DNA of 64,000 nt. It comes from Eutypella sp. D-1. Its lineage: Eukaryota > Ascomycota > Sordariomycetes > Xylariales > Diatrypaceae. Location of the stretch: positions 372,001 to 436,000 of the forward strand of contig JAJTTP010000018.1 of NCBI GenBank assembly GCA_023313575.1, written 5' to 3'. This document shows, piece after piece, positions 1 through 10,641 of the stretch (position 1 is the stretch's first letter; each line of letters begins with the position of its first letter). The notes beneath the pieces were generated by a model that made no database searches, was not told the origin of the DNA, and saw only the letters and a program-made list of their open reading frames with translations. A program made the position numbers and the translations under genes.

Positions 1-2064
1 GTGGTAGTTTGCCATGTCATCCGTTATTCGTAATTATCCGGCTTAGAGACAAGACGTGTCGCGTCCCCGCAAGGATGTACCTAGGAGCAAATGCAAACTT
101 GGAGTCGTAGGCTTCTGACGGAATTCTACGCGTTTGGTGGAAGTATAAGTGTATGTAACGATTACTGAAGGCTAAAACTCAATCCTGGGAAGGTCTGGGC
201 TTTGATTGTGCGGCTGCCGACATACTGATACAAGCTGTCACCGGTTTACTGCTGCAGCCTATGAACATAAGCTATGTGGTTTGGTCTTAATCAACAGATA
301 GATGATGTTTGGGTGCCAGACAAGCATCGATTCATGTAGGACGCTATGCAGTTGGAGTTGTAGACGTGATGCCGTACAACATACCAGCAGAACACTTCGT
401 GTAACCTTTGTAGTTCATATCTCCGGTCCAATTATTGAAGATCGAAGATAGGACGGGTTTACCCTCCCGCCGGCTACTTGCATGTTCGTCCATATGTAGA
501 TTTAGATTGCAGGTAACTACGGGGCTTGAGTTGTGACTACTTGCAAAGTACGTTGTCATTATTAACGACTTAGTTCAAGCGTCAGTAGAGCGCATCAATC
601 CTAGTCATGAATTCCACCATTTTACCTAATATCATGTTTTGCAGCAATGTAGCTGACGCAAGACCTCCGGAACAGCATCCTCACGTGTCATGGATCGTAA
701 TTCGTCTAGTAATGTTGTAGTTGCAAATCACGCCTCTATTATCAACCCGCCATTTTGAACGTTTTCCCAACTCCCCGGATGCCTGCTTTACTACATCCAG
801 ATTCCTAAAAAGATATAATACTTAGGCAGTTGGTAAGCTCAAAGCTCTTTCAACGATGCACTTAAGGTTTAGTCGATTCTGGTTTAAAACCCAACCACCA
901 ATATCGCACGGCTTCACTTTCATCACCATTTCCGCCCTAAGGGTATTAGGTAAGGCTGGTCCCAAGTGATAGGTTATATTTTGGTCGAGTTTCCTCTCCA
1001 GTATTCTCTCACTTGAATAGCAAAAATAAAATCGGGACGTTGCGTCTCTGCAGCTCATGGCTGCCCCTGAGTAGCATGCTGCGCAGCAAGCCGGACTATG
1101 TGAAATTAGAGGCATCCTTTTCTTGACTTTATAGGGACATTCAGGGATCCTCTTGCCACAGCTAGATGGACGTCGATTCAATGCATTACTAGATACATCA
1201 AGGAATTCCGTCGATGGCTGGGTCTATGTCGATCTGGTCCACCAATTTGGGTAGCCCCTAAACCGCTTATAGGAAGTTCGATGCATCCGACGAATCCGCC
1301 TGGTTGGGACAGCTGCAAGCTATCTGAGACATATGCACGTGGCAGTGGCACAGATAGCAGCTGGGGCTAGATAGAGTCTGACCAGATTGCCAGAGCTACC
1401 TGCAATCGAACGACGATGGCAAATGCCCCACAAGCCACATGATAGCCATCATGCCGTGTGCATGTTATTCGATTGGTGATCTCTCCAGCGTATCTCTGGT
1501 TTGGCAGAGTATCACACCGAAAGGATAACCAGTGGTTCTGCAATTGCCATCGTGTTTAGCAACATAGATCCCCCACCGCCTTTAGGTATGTTTGGGTCGC
1601 TATTACATGTGCGTGTAATACTCGGGCGTATGGAGCTTGCCTGGCGTCGCAGGCAAACCGCTGGTGAATCAGCTGCATCATTGATTCTAGCCAGTAAGTG
1701 GTAGACCAACGATACAAAGAATCGAGTGTTGTACTCCGTACCGATGTGAGCCAATGATTCAAAGATTGTAACTTGATATGATTGAGTAGACAAGGATATA
1801 ATGTGCCACAAAGCGACGGGGAGAGGTAATACTTAGGGAGAGACAAGCTACTTCACCTTAGTGCAAAAAACAGCAAAGATGCGCATAACCATCCAGGGTG
1901 TCGCGAATTTAATCCATAAACTGTCATCGGGTCGTGTTATCATCTCGGAAAACTTGTTGCGAAATCCACGATATCTGCATAGAAGTCTAGCTGGTTCAAA
2001 ACGCTTCTCAACCAATATCGCTCTTAGACGTCCTGCATCTAATTTGAGCTAGTCTGCTTCGGCC
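1..2064. other. Intergenic, no gene recognised
   Basis: Only short open frames occur here (largest about 119 codons at 822-1181, minus) and none has a recognisable domain, codon bias or plausible intron chain. Base composition is balanced and there is no tandem repeat. A TACTCCGTA element lies at 1732-1740, one of four in the window. It may be decayed sequence, but I cannot identify a parent element. Confidence 0.5.
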
Positions 2065-3189
2065 ATGAGTTTCATCAACGCCGCCAAGGTAAGCGAGAAG
2101 CCGGCGAACATATTACGCAGGTGCACCTAGAAGCCCGGGATCGCGCAAGCGGCCGATCATCTCTAGACAGTTCCTGTCCGTTTCTAATATATTGGGTAGA
2201 ACGCACTGGCAGAAAACTTCGGAGGCGCTGCTCAGAAGTTGGGGACCCACTAGTTCACCCTGGATGAAGTTCCTGACCTGAGTGGGAAGGTCGCCGTAGT
2301 CACCGGTGGTAGCGAGGGTATCGGCTACGGCTGCACGTACACGCTGCTCAAGCATAACATTGGCAAGCTCTATATCCTCCCCAAGAGTGAGGACGTAGTG
2401 AAGAGTGCTAAGGAGAAGGTGGCCCAAGAGCCCGGTGAGGACGCGGCGCGCAAGACGAAATGGTTGCAATGCGACATGGTGAATTGGACGCATGTGAAAG
2501 AGGTCGCCGAACAGATCAAGCAGGACACGGTCCGACTCGATATCCTCATCAATAACGCCGGCATCGGGATACTGGCTTACCAGACCACGGACTATGGAGT
2601 CGACAGACACATGGCGATTAATCACATCGGCCGGGTGGTCCTGACATCCCACCTGCTGCCCCTTCTGAAGCAGACGGCGGACAGAGGCAATACAGTTCGC
2701 ATCTCTAACCAGGCCAGCAACGCTCACCAAGCCACCCCGAGCGACACCAAACCCGAGAGTCTCGATGAGTTAAACCGCGACATCGGTCCCAACGGAAACT
2801 ACGGGAGAAGAAAGCTGGCCAATATCTTGTATGCCCGGTACTTCACCAGAAAGGTAACCGAGGCGGGAAACCCGAACGTGCTCATAAACGCGACGCACCC
2901 CGGCTTCATCAGCAGCAAGATGAGCAAGGAGAACATCCACGAGCCGTTCCCGCTCGTCGGGTACGGTATGTCGGTTGCCATGAAGCCTTTCAAGAAGGAC
3001 CAGTTCGAGGGCGCGGTGCCCACGCTGTACGTGGCAACAGTTACGAACAAGTCGGGCGAGTACATCTGTCCGCCGGCCGTTCCCGAGCCGGGCGGTAAGT
3101 TGGCTCAAGATGAGGCGTTGGCGGGTAGATTGATGGTACTCACGAGGGAAATTGTTATGGAAAAGGCGGGAATATCAATTTCAATCTGA
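2065..3189 (+). CDS. Short-chain dehydrogenase/reductase (possible nonsense allele)
   Basis: NAD(P)-dependent SDR oxidoreductase of the WW-domain-oxidoreductase/retinol-dehydrogenase-like type. Substrate unknown. Visible motifs are the Rossmann glycine motif TGGSEGIGYG, NNAGIG, a serine in SNAHQA and the catalytic YGRRK (YxxxK). I propose the ATG at 2065, eight codons, then a GTAAGC donor at 2089. Two acceptors fit the frame. TAG ending at 2199 has a good CTAAT branch site just upstream and keeps a segment AENFGGAAQKLGTH, which looks like authentic family sequence, but it then meets an in-frame TAG at 2251-2253. The alternative acceptor is that same CTAG ending at 2253, which removes the stop and gives a 319-residue protein (exons 2065-2088 and 2254-3189). 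The downstream frame is intact to its stop. Family assignment is firm; whether the gene is functional is open. Confidence 0.75.
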
Positions 3190-3858
3190 AAGGCGGCCTT
3201 TAGAGCCGATGGGTTGAAAGAATGGAAAATGCTGGTTTAAGTACCTAGTTAAGTACGAATACTGAAGGAACATATCCGGCAAAGAGAGCTGGCAGCTGCA
3301 TATATGCAGGTACCGGGGGCAGCTACTAATGCTAATCAAGTTGGAACCAATCTGGAAGGCGGTACTTATCTTATCGTTCATACCTCATCAGTTCCGCGGT
3401 GCCTCAGCCACCTGTAGACTATGTACCTACCTAGGTACCTAGCAGCCTACCTAGGGCATGCATCTAGGTAAGTACCTTGAGAGCTGCCTACGTGCAGCAA
3501 CTGCATGTAAAGCTAAATAGAGGTAACCCAGGCTTGCCAGGGAAGCTTTTATTATCGCATTTACTTGCTACTGCTACGAGTACAACCTCTCTTTACTCTA
3601 CACACTTCATCTGCAATTATGTGACGACGTTCCTGCAGAGCGAATCTATTTACTACCTACCACTTTTTGAGTGGCACTCTGGCCACCTACGCATCAATCG
3701 ACTGATGGCATTTTTTCCAGCAGCTATAAAAATTACCTTTCCCACTACTTTTGAACTAGGATGATGACCTGTTAGACCAATATCAATGTCAACGTCAATG
3801 TCGGTATCAGTACCATCAATATCATCAATATCAATGCAACTACTGTCAATGCATCGAA
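3190..3858. promoter_or_regulatory. Upstream region of IML1
   Basis: Spacer between the SDR stop and the IML1 start. It contains a dense set of CCTAGGTA-type motifs at 3423-3475, including a perfect TACCTAGGTA palindrome at 3428-3437, and an imperfect ATCAATATC/GTCAATGTC microsatellite at about 3778-3850 just before the start codon. A TATAAA lies at 3725-3730. It presumably holds the IML1 promoter and 5' leader; no specific factor site is claimed. Confidence 0.45.
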
Positions 3859-6800
3859 ATGCCTCGAAATGCCACCTCTTCTCCCTCCATACATCGTCGT
3901 GCATCCCAATGGACGTCCCATCTGCGCCAGTTCAGTAGGACGAGTCTCGACAAGGATAAATCCTCCTTAGATGTACCCAGAGAAGGCACCAGATCCCCCG
4001 ATACCATGTCCATCAATTCTGCTTCTACTGTTAGGGATCCTTCCCATCCTTCCCCAAGACGCGTGATGGACCGAATATGCACTGTGACCATCAACGAGTC
4101 CGTTATCCGCGATGAAGTACTCCTAAACTTAGACCTTATAGGAAGCGCTGTCAAACCGGGCATGTTAATGTCTATAACGGCCTTAGAGTCTGATCAGCAA
4201 GATCGCACTGCCGGGTCTTACTATGGTAGCTTGAGGGCATCGAGTTATCGTAGGGGTGCCGCGGCTACCGATGGGCCTTCAAAACCACGGCGTCGGAACT
4301 GCGCTCGACATTATATCTTCGTTGTGAAGGATATGGCTAAGGAGCTAAAAGCAAGGCATCCCACCACCGAAATTTATGTTGCCAAACACATAGCCGATGC
4401 ATTCAACTTGAAGAACAGATCCCAAGTTGTCCTTGCTCCCGTTGACCATGGCGCACCCGCTGTCCAGGCTTCTCATGTGGAGTTGACCTTCAAGGACATG
4501 TATCTTTCTCGGTCCGATATGTGGAGGCTTGCCGTAGACGAATTGTCCGACAGGACTGTCTACAAGGGTCAGGTGATCTATTTTCTAGGCACTATCAAAG
4601 CCACCGTCAGTACTGTCTTCGTTGACGGCCGCAAGGTTCACTCCGCCTTTTTTGGCCATGACTCTCGGCCCATATTCCGTAGTGAGTGTGCCAGGTATGT
4701 CCTCTTCATACAAATGGCCCGGGAGATGTGGGACTTTGACTCGGATGGGTCTGGAGAGATTCTGTTCTACAAGGTTGTCAACGGTTTTCTCCCTGCATTA
4801 TTCAAGAAGTGGGCAATGATGCAAGTGAGACATCTCGTCAGCATCGTCCTCTTCGCGAGGATGGAATATGATACTGGGTTGTCGACTGAGCTGGCAAACG
4901 CTAGTCTTCACGATGATTACTATACTGGCTATCAGTCGTGTGGCAGCAAGCGCCCGTATAAGGATTTCTATCGCGTGGTCGTCAGTGAGATGTCGAGTGG
5001 TGAGTGGACTACGATCCTTCATCAGTTGAAGAAAGAGTTCAACACATTTAGGCGCGACATCAGCCTTCATCACCAGTACGCCATGAACTGCCCCGTGGGG
5101 AGTTCCGAGGACCCGTCCATCAAGAGCACGGCAGTGAGCAGGATCAAGGCCGAATCATCCTTGGCCATGTATGGAAACTTTCTCGAGGCCATCAACATGG
5201 CGTCATCCCAGTATGCCAATGACTATATCGACCGGGACCTGCTGCGTACGGGCATCTCCATCGTCGTCATCAGTCCCGGCTCTGGTGTGTTCGAAGTTGA
5301 GTACGAGACACTACGGCGGTCTACCGAGGCTCTTATTAGTAATGGCCTCGGAATCGATCTGATCTGTATTCCCAACCTACCTCTCCATTCGGTTCCGCTG
5401 TTTCGTTACCGGAATCCACACTTTCTGACCCCAAACCAGAGGCCGCAGGCTCGGTCTCTCCGGAGCAGAGATGGCACTCCCAAACAGCCAACACCTCTGG
5501 TGGGTAGCTATAATTCAATAACCGAGCCGCTGACGCCGGCGAAGGCTTCTGATACGTCACTCCGCGCCGATTCACTCATTTCGACTAGTAACACGGACGA
5601 GTGGTCATTTGCGTTGCCCCAGTGGCTACATGTTTCCTATTGGACAGGGAATTCTGCAGACGCGCTCGCATTCCATGGTGCTACCCTCAATGCCCTAGTT
5701 GCAGGTCCTAAATCCCGCGAAGATGAATTCACGGCCCGCTGCAGGCTCTACGAGCTCCAGATGAGGAGTGTATTAGAGACAAATGAGATCGAAACACCTC
5801 CACTGTACGCCGATTCTGCGTATCCGAACTCCGCCACGACAAGCGGAAAGGGGCAGAAGAGCATGCATCAGTCGTCGTCTCTTGCTGTTACGCCCCGAAG
5901 TCGTAGGATGCCTGATTCCCTCTTCGAATATGTATATGGGTTCCATAAATTCGCACCAGATAAGCTAACAAAAGGGCGCGATGCTTCGTTGTGGAAGAAG
6001 CTACAAGCTTTTGACGAGTTGAGATCCCAACTTCCACCCCAGCGGCCACAGACGGCGGCCAAGTCCCATGTAAATCTTGAGGAGAAGACTAGGAAGAAAC
6101 TTGTAGAGGACATTCAATCGCTTAGTACTTCTGTACCTGATAAACGCGGACAAGGTCCGTCTGTGAGCCTTTCGTCGAGCGTAGCCTCGACATCAACTCA
6201 TAAAGAGATCGATCCAGTTGACGCTGTGACTGCATCTCGACGAGATTCCACGGCATCGAGACCAAATTTCCACTTAGCACCGGTAAAGACTCCAAAGTTA
6301 ATTCGTCAGATCAGTCTTGGCCAACGCGGATTCGGAATTGCGGCCCCTGCAGTCGCGACTGCCGAATTGAAGACCGAAAATGTCAACGCATTGCAGGTCT
6401 CTAATCAACCATCTACGCCTCAGATGACGCCGGTAAGGTCTAGTCTACGACCACCCACTCCAAGGGGTGCAACAGGACTAGGAACCTTGCATCCTTTCGA
6501 ACAAGTCAAGAGTGATCTCTCCGATCAAATGAATGATCTGACCAGAGGGACTCCGAGCCGACCAATGCCCATAAAAAGCTTCTCGTCAAACGCCGGTCCG
6601 CTCTCAACTCTGAGATCTGCCTCCATAATTCCTACACCACTAGCGAGGAGCGCACGCCCTGATGATCGAGATATCAAATATTCGAATGCTCTGAGGGCTG
6701 AAGATGAACAAAAACTTTACAACTCTAAACTTCTGGCTGGAGCCACACCGGAGCTGCCGTCCACACTCTCACCAACCGCTGCTATGTCTCCCTGGCTCGT

Positions 6801-9726
6801 AGTCTTGAACCCCTCTAATCCTGACGTCAACAAAATTGACGATTCACTACTGTTTAGTCGATGGCAGCACGTATTCCCGCGACCATCGGATATGAAAGTC
6901 ATGAAGTGGAAGTCGCTCTCCTGCCCGGCAGCAGTCCCATTGACAACCGAGTACTTCCCCTCCAAAAGCCAATTTGATACAGAATATCAACGACAGCCCT
7001 ATAATGTCGCCCAGAATGTTGACGATGAGACGACCGAAGCGCCAAAATCCCGCGAGGAATTTTTGCGAGAACTTGTAAGCGCACGGTTCTCTCACGGCTT
7101 TCAAGTCGTCATTGGGCCGTCGGTAGCACGGGCATTCGGGCAAAAGACTGTCAGGATCGCCGAACTGTTCGACAGAAACAGCAGGGTCGAAGATGGGACG
7201 AGTATCTTTATGAGCGTCGGAAACACTATTCACCAGCTGTCGTGTATGAGTGGCACTGAAGTCGAGGTCAACATATACCTGCGTAAACCCAGTGCTACGC
7301 TGCCCCAGGCAGAGCAAATATCTCCACTTTACAAACCTGCGATTCGTACATTGCACGACAAGAACTATGAGACTCTCAGTATCGATATCGTAACGCCAAA
7401 ACCGGAGCGCAACTGGAACTACATCGACTCCTACCTCGCGGGTCATACAGATGAGGTGACTGACGCGCTGAGGGTTTGGAAAGCTCGCTTTGTACTTATA
7501 CCCATGTGCCCTCGCGGATGCTGGGGCCCGAAGACGGTCAATGGCGACGACGAAGAGGAAACGCGACTTGAAGGCATCAAGAAGCTCGCTCAGCTGTGGC
7601 AGCGACACCGGATCATGTCTGCCTCGGAGCGACATTTCCAGAGCTCAAGTAGCGATCGGGATCCGTATCCTCTAGACATCGTTTACCGCACAGAGGATCC
7701 TTCCGTGGTTGTCGCCGCTGAGCTGGAGGCCTTGCCCCTCTTTGAAGGCTTCGAGACAATATCACGCAAGAGACAACTAGTTACCAACAAGGAACGTTTC
7801 TCGAAATCGAATTTCAACCTTGCCATTCTGGCTGACGCTATTCAACAACCACCAGAAGCGGGCGGGGTGAAGATGAAGACTAGACGCTGGCATCTTCGGC
7901 TCCACTATAATTGTTTCATCGGATCCGAGATGACGACATGGCTACTTGACAACTTCGATGACATCGAGAGTCGGGAAGAGGCTGTTGAGCTTGGAAACTC
8001 TTTAATGGTACAGGATGATGGCAAATCGAAGGACAGGGACGTAGACAAGGAAGCGAGCAAAGACTCAAAGAAGGACCGCGATCGTGGCCTTTTCGTCCAT
8101 GTAGAAAGGCGTCATCCGTTCCGGGACGGCCAATATTTCTATCAAATGGCTAGTGAGTTCGCGAAACCTGCCACACAAGGCTGGTTCAATACGAGGAAGC
8201 CTCAGGCGTCCGTCCCGGCCACGCCCCTGTCAGAGATTGCGCCAAAGGACTCTCCTCGGCTAGCGCCATCCATCCAGCGCCCAACATCAATATACGATGA
8301 CAACTCCCCAGTATCCGGCTCTACCACGCCTACGATGGGCACTACTAGCGGCAAACGGCCACAGGTCGTTCTCAGCAAGGTAATGAAATATGACGTTGAC
8401 CATCGCAAAAGATCATACCGCCCTGAGAGGATAAGTCTTCATTACGACCGGCTCCATAACCCTGACAACTGCTTCCACATCCGCATCGATTGGGTGAACG
8501 TCACAGCGAAATTGATTGAGGATGCTATCAAGTCTTGGGCCTCCATCGCCATACAGCACGGGCTTCGTCTCGTCGAGGTGCCTATCGCCGAAGCCTGCAC
8601 CATCACTGAGGTGAATCCCTTCCGGAGGCCGTACCGCGTCAAGCTAGCCTTGCCACCACCGACACAACGTCCCTTCACATACTACGAATCAAACTCCTTC
8701 ACACCGCAGACTCAGCCCTGCAAGCATTTTTATCAAAAGGCATTGCTGCGGAAACTCGATTACGTCCTCGACGTCGAGGCGGCATCCAACTTCCCGAGTA
8801 ACGTCGACGTGAGCTATTCGTGGGGCCAGCCCAACTTCAGGTACTCCCAGTACATACATCGGTCAGGGCTCATCCTGGCGGAGATCACGGATGAGGGTGA
8901 TTTCCTTCTGTTAGCCAACAGGCTCTACAGCAACCGAGCGGCGGCAACCCAGCCGGTCCCGGGACGGGCACCCGCAGACCCGCCGGTCGCGGCGGCCAGC
9001 GATCGCGTATCATCGCGCCTCTTATCCGCAAGTGCTAGCGGGGTTTCAACTCAGTATGGCATGCCCGAACCGACACCAATGGCGTCGCCGATGTTCAGGC
9101 CAGTTCTGTTCGCACCTAAAGGCCCCGCCTCCCGGTTTCCGGCGGCTGTGCCACCACAGCCCAGCTCAGACCCCGCCACCACTTCCGCGGGTCCCGCCAA
9201 CAACTTGACCTCCAATTACATGTCGCCCTCCTTGGGGCCGCAGTCTTCCCAGTCGCAGTCACAAACACAGGCGCAGATTCCGCAACCCCCGCCGTTGGCC
9301 GGGCCGGGCGGGCCTGGGTTCACGGACGGCGAACAGGGGTTACTCAAGGATTTGCTCGAGGCGTTCTGCAGCGACACGAAGCAACTCGCGGACTTCTATC
9401 GCGAGACGCTGGAGCGAGGGCCGGGTACGCCGGCCACTGGTCCCATGCCAGCCACAGTGGTGCAGGCCCCGGCAACGACGACGCTAGACGGGACCGGCAA
9501 CCCCTCCTCTGTCCCCGTACCCGACTCTGGCATCCCGACCCTGGGGCTCCCGCCGGGCATATTGAGCCCTGGCGCGGCTGCTGCCGGCGCGGGGGGTGGA
9601 AGTGGGAGTGGGAGTGTTGGAGAGTCGAGCCCCAGCCCGAATCCGAACCCCGGTCCCAGAGCGCCGACGCCGTCCGGACTGCAGAAGTCGGGCTTCTTTC
9701 GTCGCGGAAGCGTGCAGCATCATTGA
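3859..9726 (+). CDS. IML1: Vacuolar membrane-associated protein Iml1 (DEPDC5, GATOR1/SEACIT)
   Basis: Subunit of the SEACIT/GATOR1 complex (with Npr2 and Npr3), which is GAP for the Gtr1/RagA GTPase at the vacuole and restrains TORC1 when amino acids are scarce. The 1955-residue frame has no intron. A Ser-rich N-terminus precedes the IML1 domain (about 68-520), with RNCARHYIFVVKDMAKE and, near 461-520, the segment GISIVVISPGSGVFEVEYE. A DEP domain lies at about 1335-1432 (RRWHLRLHYNCFIGSEMTTW through DGQYFYQM), interrupted by a highly charged Lys/Asp/Arg insert around 1385-1410. A conserved C-terminal block around 1528-1610 (HIRIDWVNVTAKLIEDAI) is followed by roughly 270 residues of Pro/Ser/Gln/Gly-rich tail. 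The start is the first ATG of the frame. Length is typical of filamentous-fungal Iml1, longer than human DEPDC5. The long minus-strand frame at 6847-7635 is its shadow. Confidence 0.96.
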   Translation: MPRNATSSPSIHRRASQWTSHLRQFSRTSLDKDKSSLDVPREGTRSPDTMSINSASTVRDPSHPSPRRVMDRICTVTINESVIRDEVLLNLDLIGSAVKPGMLMSITALESDQQDRTAGSYYGSLRASSYRRGAAATDGPSKPRRRNCARHYIFVVKDMAKELKARHPTTEIYVAKHIADAFNLKNRSQVVLAPVDHGAPAVQASHVELTFKDMYLSRSDMWRLAVDELSDRTVYKGQVIYFLGTIKATVSTVFVDGRKVHSAFFGHDSRPIFRSECARYVLFIQMAREMWDFDSDGSGEILFYKVVNGFLPALFKKWAMMQVRHLVSIVLFARMEYDTGLSTELANASLHDDYYTGYQSCGSKRPYKDFYRVVVSEMSSGEWTTILHQLKKEFNTFRRDISLHHQYAMNCPVGSSEDPSIKSTAVSRIKAESSLAMYGNFLEAINMASSQYANDYIDRDLLRTGISIVVISPGSGVFEVEYETLRRSTEALISNGLGIDLICIPNLPLHSVPLFRYRNPHFLTPNQRPQARSLRSRDGTPKQPTPLVGSYNSITEPLTPAKASDTSLRADSLISTSNTDEWSFALPQWLHVSYWTGNSADALAFHGATLNALVAGPKSREDEFTARCRLYELQMRSVLETNEIETPPLYADSAYPNSATTSGKGQKSMHQSSSLAVTPRSRRMPDSLFEYVYGFHKFAPDKLTKGRDASLWKKLQAFDELRSQLPPQRPQTAAKSHVNLEEKTRKKLVEDIQSLSTSVPDKRGQGPSVSLSSSVASTSTHKEIDPVDAVTASRRDSTASRPNFHLAPVKTPKLIRQISLGQRGFGIAAPAVATAELKTENVNALQVSNQPSTPQMTPVRSSLRPPTPRGATGLGTLHPFEQVKSDLSDQMNDLTRGTPSRPMPIKSFSSNAGPLSTLRSASIIPTPLARSARPDDRDIKYSNALRAEDEQKLYNSKLLAGATPELPSTLSPTAAMSPWLVVLNPSNPDVNKIDDSLLFSRWQHVFPRPSDMKVMKWKSLSCPAAVPLTTEYFPSKSQFDTEYQRQPYNVAQNVDDETTEAPKSREEFLRELVSARFSHGFQVVIGPSVARAFGQKTVRIAELFDRNSRVEDGTSIFMSVGNTIHQLSCMSGTEVEVNIYLRKPSATLPQAEQISPLYKPAIRTLHDKNYETLSIDIVTPKPERNWNYIDSYLAGHTDEVTDALRVWKARFVLIPMCPRGCWGPKTVNGDDEEETRLEGIKKLAQLWQRHRIMSASERHFQSSSSDRDPYPLDIVYRTEDPSVVVAAELEALPLFEGFETISRKRQLVTNKERFSKSNFNLAILADAIQQPPEAGGVKMKTRRWHLRLHYNCFIGSEMTTWLLDNFDDIESREEAVELGNSLMVQDDGKSKDRDVDKEASKDSKKDRDRGLFVHVERRHPFRDGQYFYQMASEFAKPATQGWFNTRKPQASVPATPLSEIAPKDSPRLAPSIQRPTSIYDDNSPVSGSTTPTMGTTSGKRPQVVLSKVMKYDVDHRKRSYRPERISLHYDRLHNPDNCFHIRIDWVNVTAKLIEDAIKSWASIAIQHGLRLVEVPIAEACTITEVNPFRRPYRVKLALPPPTQRPFTYYESNSFTPQTQPCKHFYQKALLRKLDYVLDVEAASNFPSNVDVSYSWGQPNFRYSQYIHRSGLILAEITDEGDFLLLANRLYSNRAAATQPVPGRAPADPPVAAASDRVSSRLLSASASGVSTQYGMPEPTPMASPMFRPVLFAPKGPASRFPAAVPPQPSSDPATTSAGPANNLTSNYMSPSLGPQSSQSQSQTQAQIPQPPPLAGPGGPGFTDGEQGLLKDLLEAFCSDTKQLADFYRETLERGPGTPATGPMPATVVQAPATTTLDGTGNPSSVPVPDSGIPTLGLPPGILSPGAAAAGAGGGSGSGSVGESSPSPNPNPGPRAPTPSGLQKSGFFRRGSVQHH

Positions 9727-9913
9727 ACAAGCTGTGTCAAGAGTGCTTGCTCGAGCCGTTTGGCGCTATGCGCTTCAGTGAGCCAACGCTAAGCTGTAGC
9801 GGGACGTTCCCTAAGGGCTTATTGCGATATTTGTAACGAGATGCTTTAATTTTTGCATGCTCAATTCACGTGGATACTTATATATGTGTGTACATTACTG
9901 GATTAGCTGGATG

Positions 9914-9919
9914 AATAAA
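9914..9919 (+). terminator. Candidate poly(A) signal after IML1
   Basis: An AATAAA hexamer about 190 nt downstream of the IML1 stop, in AT-rich DNA. Fungal polyadenylation signals are loose, so this is suggestive only. Confidence 0.35.
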
Positions 9920-10053
9920 ATGAAGATTTTGTTGCTCAGCCTACCTAGAAGACTATTTTAGGCGGCCAAATGCAATTTGAGTTGCTCTTTCCACTGTGGC
10001 CCCTTGGTTACTCAGCTCGGTCATTACTTCTATCGGCGTACGGACTCGTGCCC

Positions 10054-10641
10054 TCAGCGTGTATATGTTTGACGGCGATGCTTGCGGAGACTTGCCCTCC
10101 TTCTCTTGCTGGCGTCTTCCTCAGCCGTCGTGAGTGGGCGTTGCGAGCGCTTAGTCCCTTTTTTGGTATCGGACCGCCGTTCTCCATTCCTTCCATTGTT
10201 GTCCTGATTATGGCGGCCCCGACCCTCTGGCCCACCCACATTCGTATTCATCCCAGAGCCTCCTGCCATCGCCGCTGCCTGCTCCGGTTCATGATAGATC
10301 GAACCGTCCGTGATCCCAAAGCTGGACCGTGTGCTCTCTCCATCCCAGCGACCGCTATTTGCGGTACCCAGCCGAGTTATAGTCGCCGTGTCAAATGCAT
10401 GGGTACCGCTCTCGGCGGTCAAGTTCTTCGGCCGAAAGGCCAAGCTGTTGGGTTCTGGGATGGATGGTTGATTTTCTTCGAGGGACTCCATCCACGGCTG
10501 GTCGGTATTTTCCCATGTATCCATGGCATTCTCCTGATTCCGCCATAATATCCCTATTGCCGCTTCCACATCCTCAGGCTTAGCCTGGTTTGTTAGATTT
10601 AAGCCGCTAAAATTCTCGGTCAAGCTCAAGTCCCTGGACAT
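10054..10641 (-). CDS. Hypothetical protein with basic, nuclear-type C-terminus
   Basis: A 195-codon frame from ATG at 10641 to TGA at 10054. I do not recognise a family. The N-terminal third is acidic and aromatic (WRNQENAMDTWENTDQPW), the middle is Gly/Asn/Ser-rich, and the last 50 residues are strongly basic, with KKGTKRSQRP and SKRRRASLRKHRR, a bipartite nuclear-localisation pattern. Start context (CATCATGTCC) is acceptable and no intron is needed. It converges with IML1, leaving 327 bp between the two stops. It could be a nuclear, possibly DNA- or RNA-associated protein, but that is inference from charge only. It could also be a chance frame, because the opposite strand is open over 192 codons as well (9970-10548). 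Confidence 0.5.
   Translation of the reverse strand: MSRDLSLTENFSGLNLTNQAKPEDVEAAIGILWRNQENAMDTWENTDQPWMESLEENQPSIPEPNSLAFRPKNLTAESGTHAFDTATITRLGTANSGRWDGESTRSSFGITDGSIYHEPEQAAAMAGGSGMNTNVGGPEGRGRHNQDNNGRNGERRSDTKKGTKRSQRPLTTAEEDASKRRRASLRKHRRQTYTR

Noticed and set aside
2113..2730. 205-codon minus-strand frame overlapping the SDR gene
   Set aside because: It lies opposite conserved SDR motifs (TGGSEGIGYG, NNAGIG) and has no recognisable content.
6847..7635. 262-codon minus-strand frame inside IML1
   Set aside because: No domain, no splice or start logic, and it overlaps conserved IML1 coding sequence.
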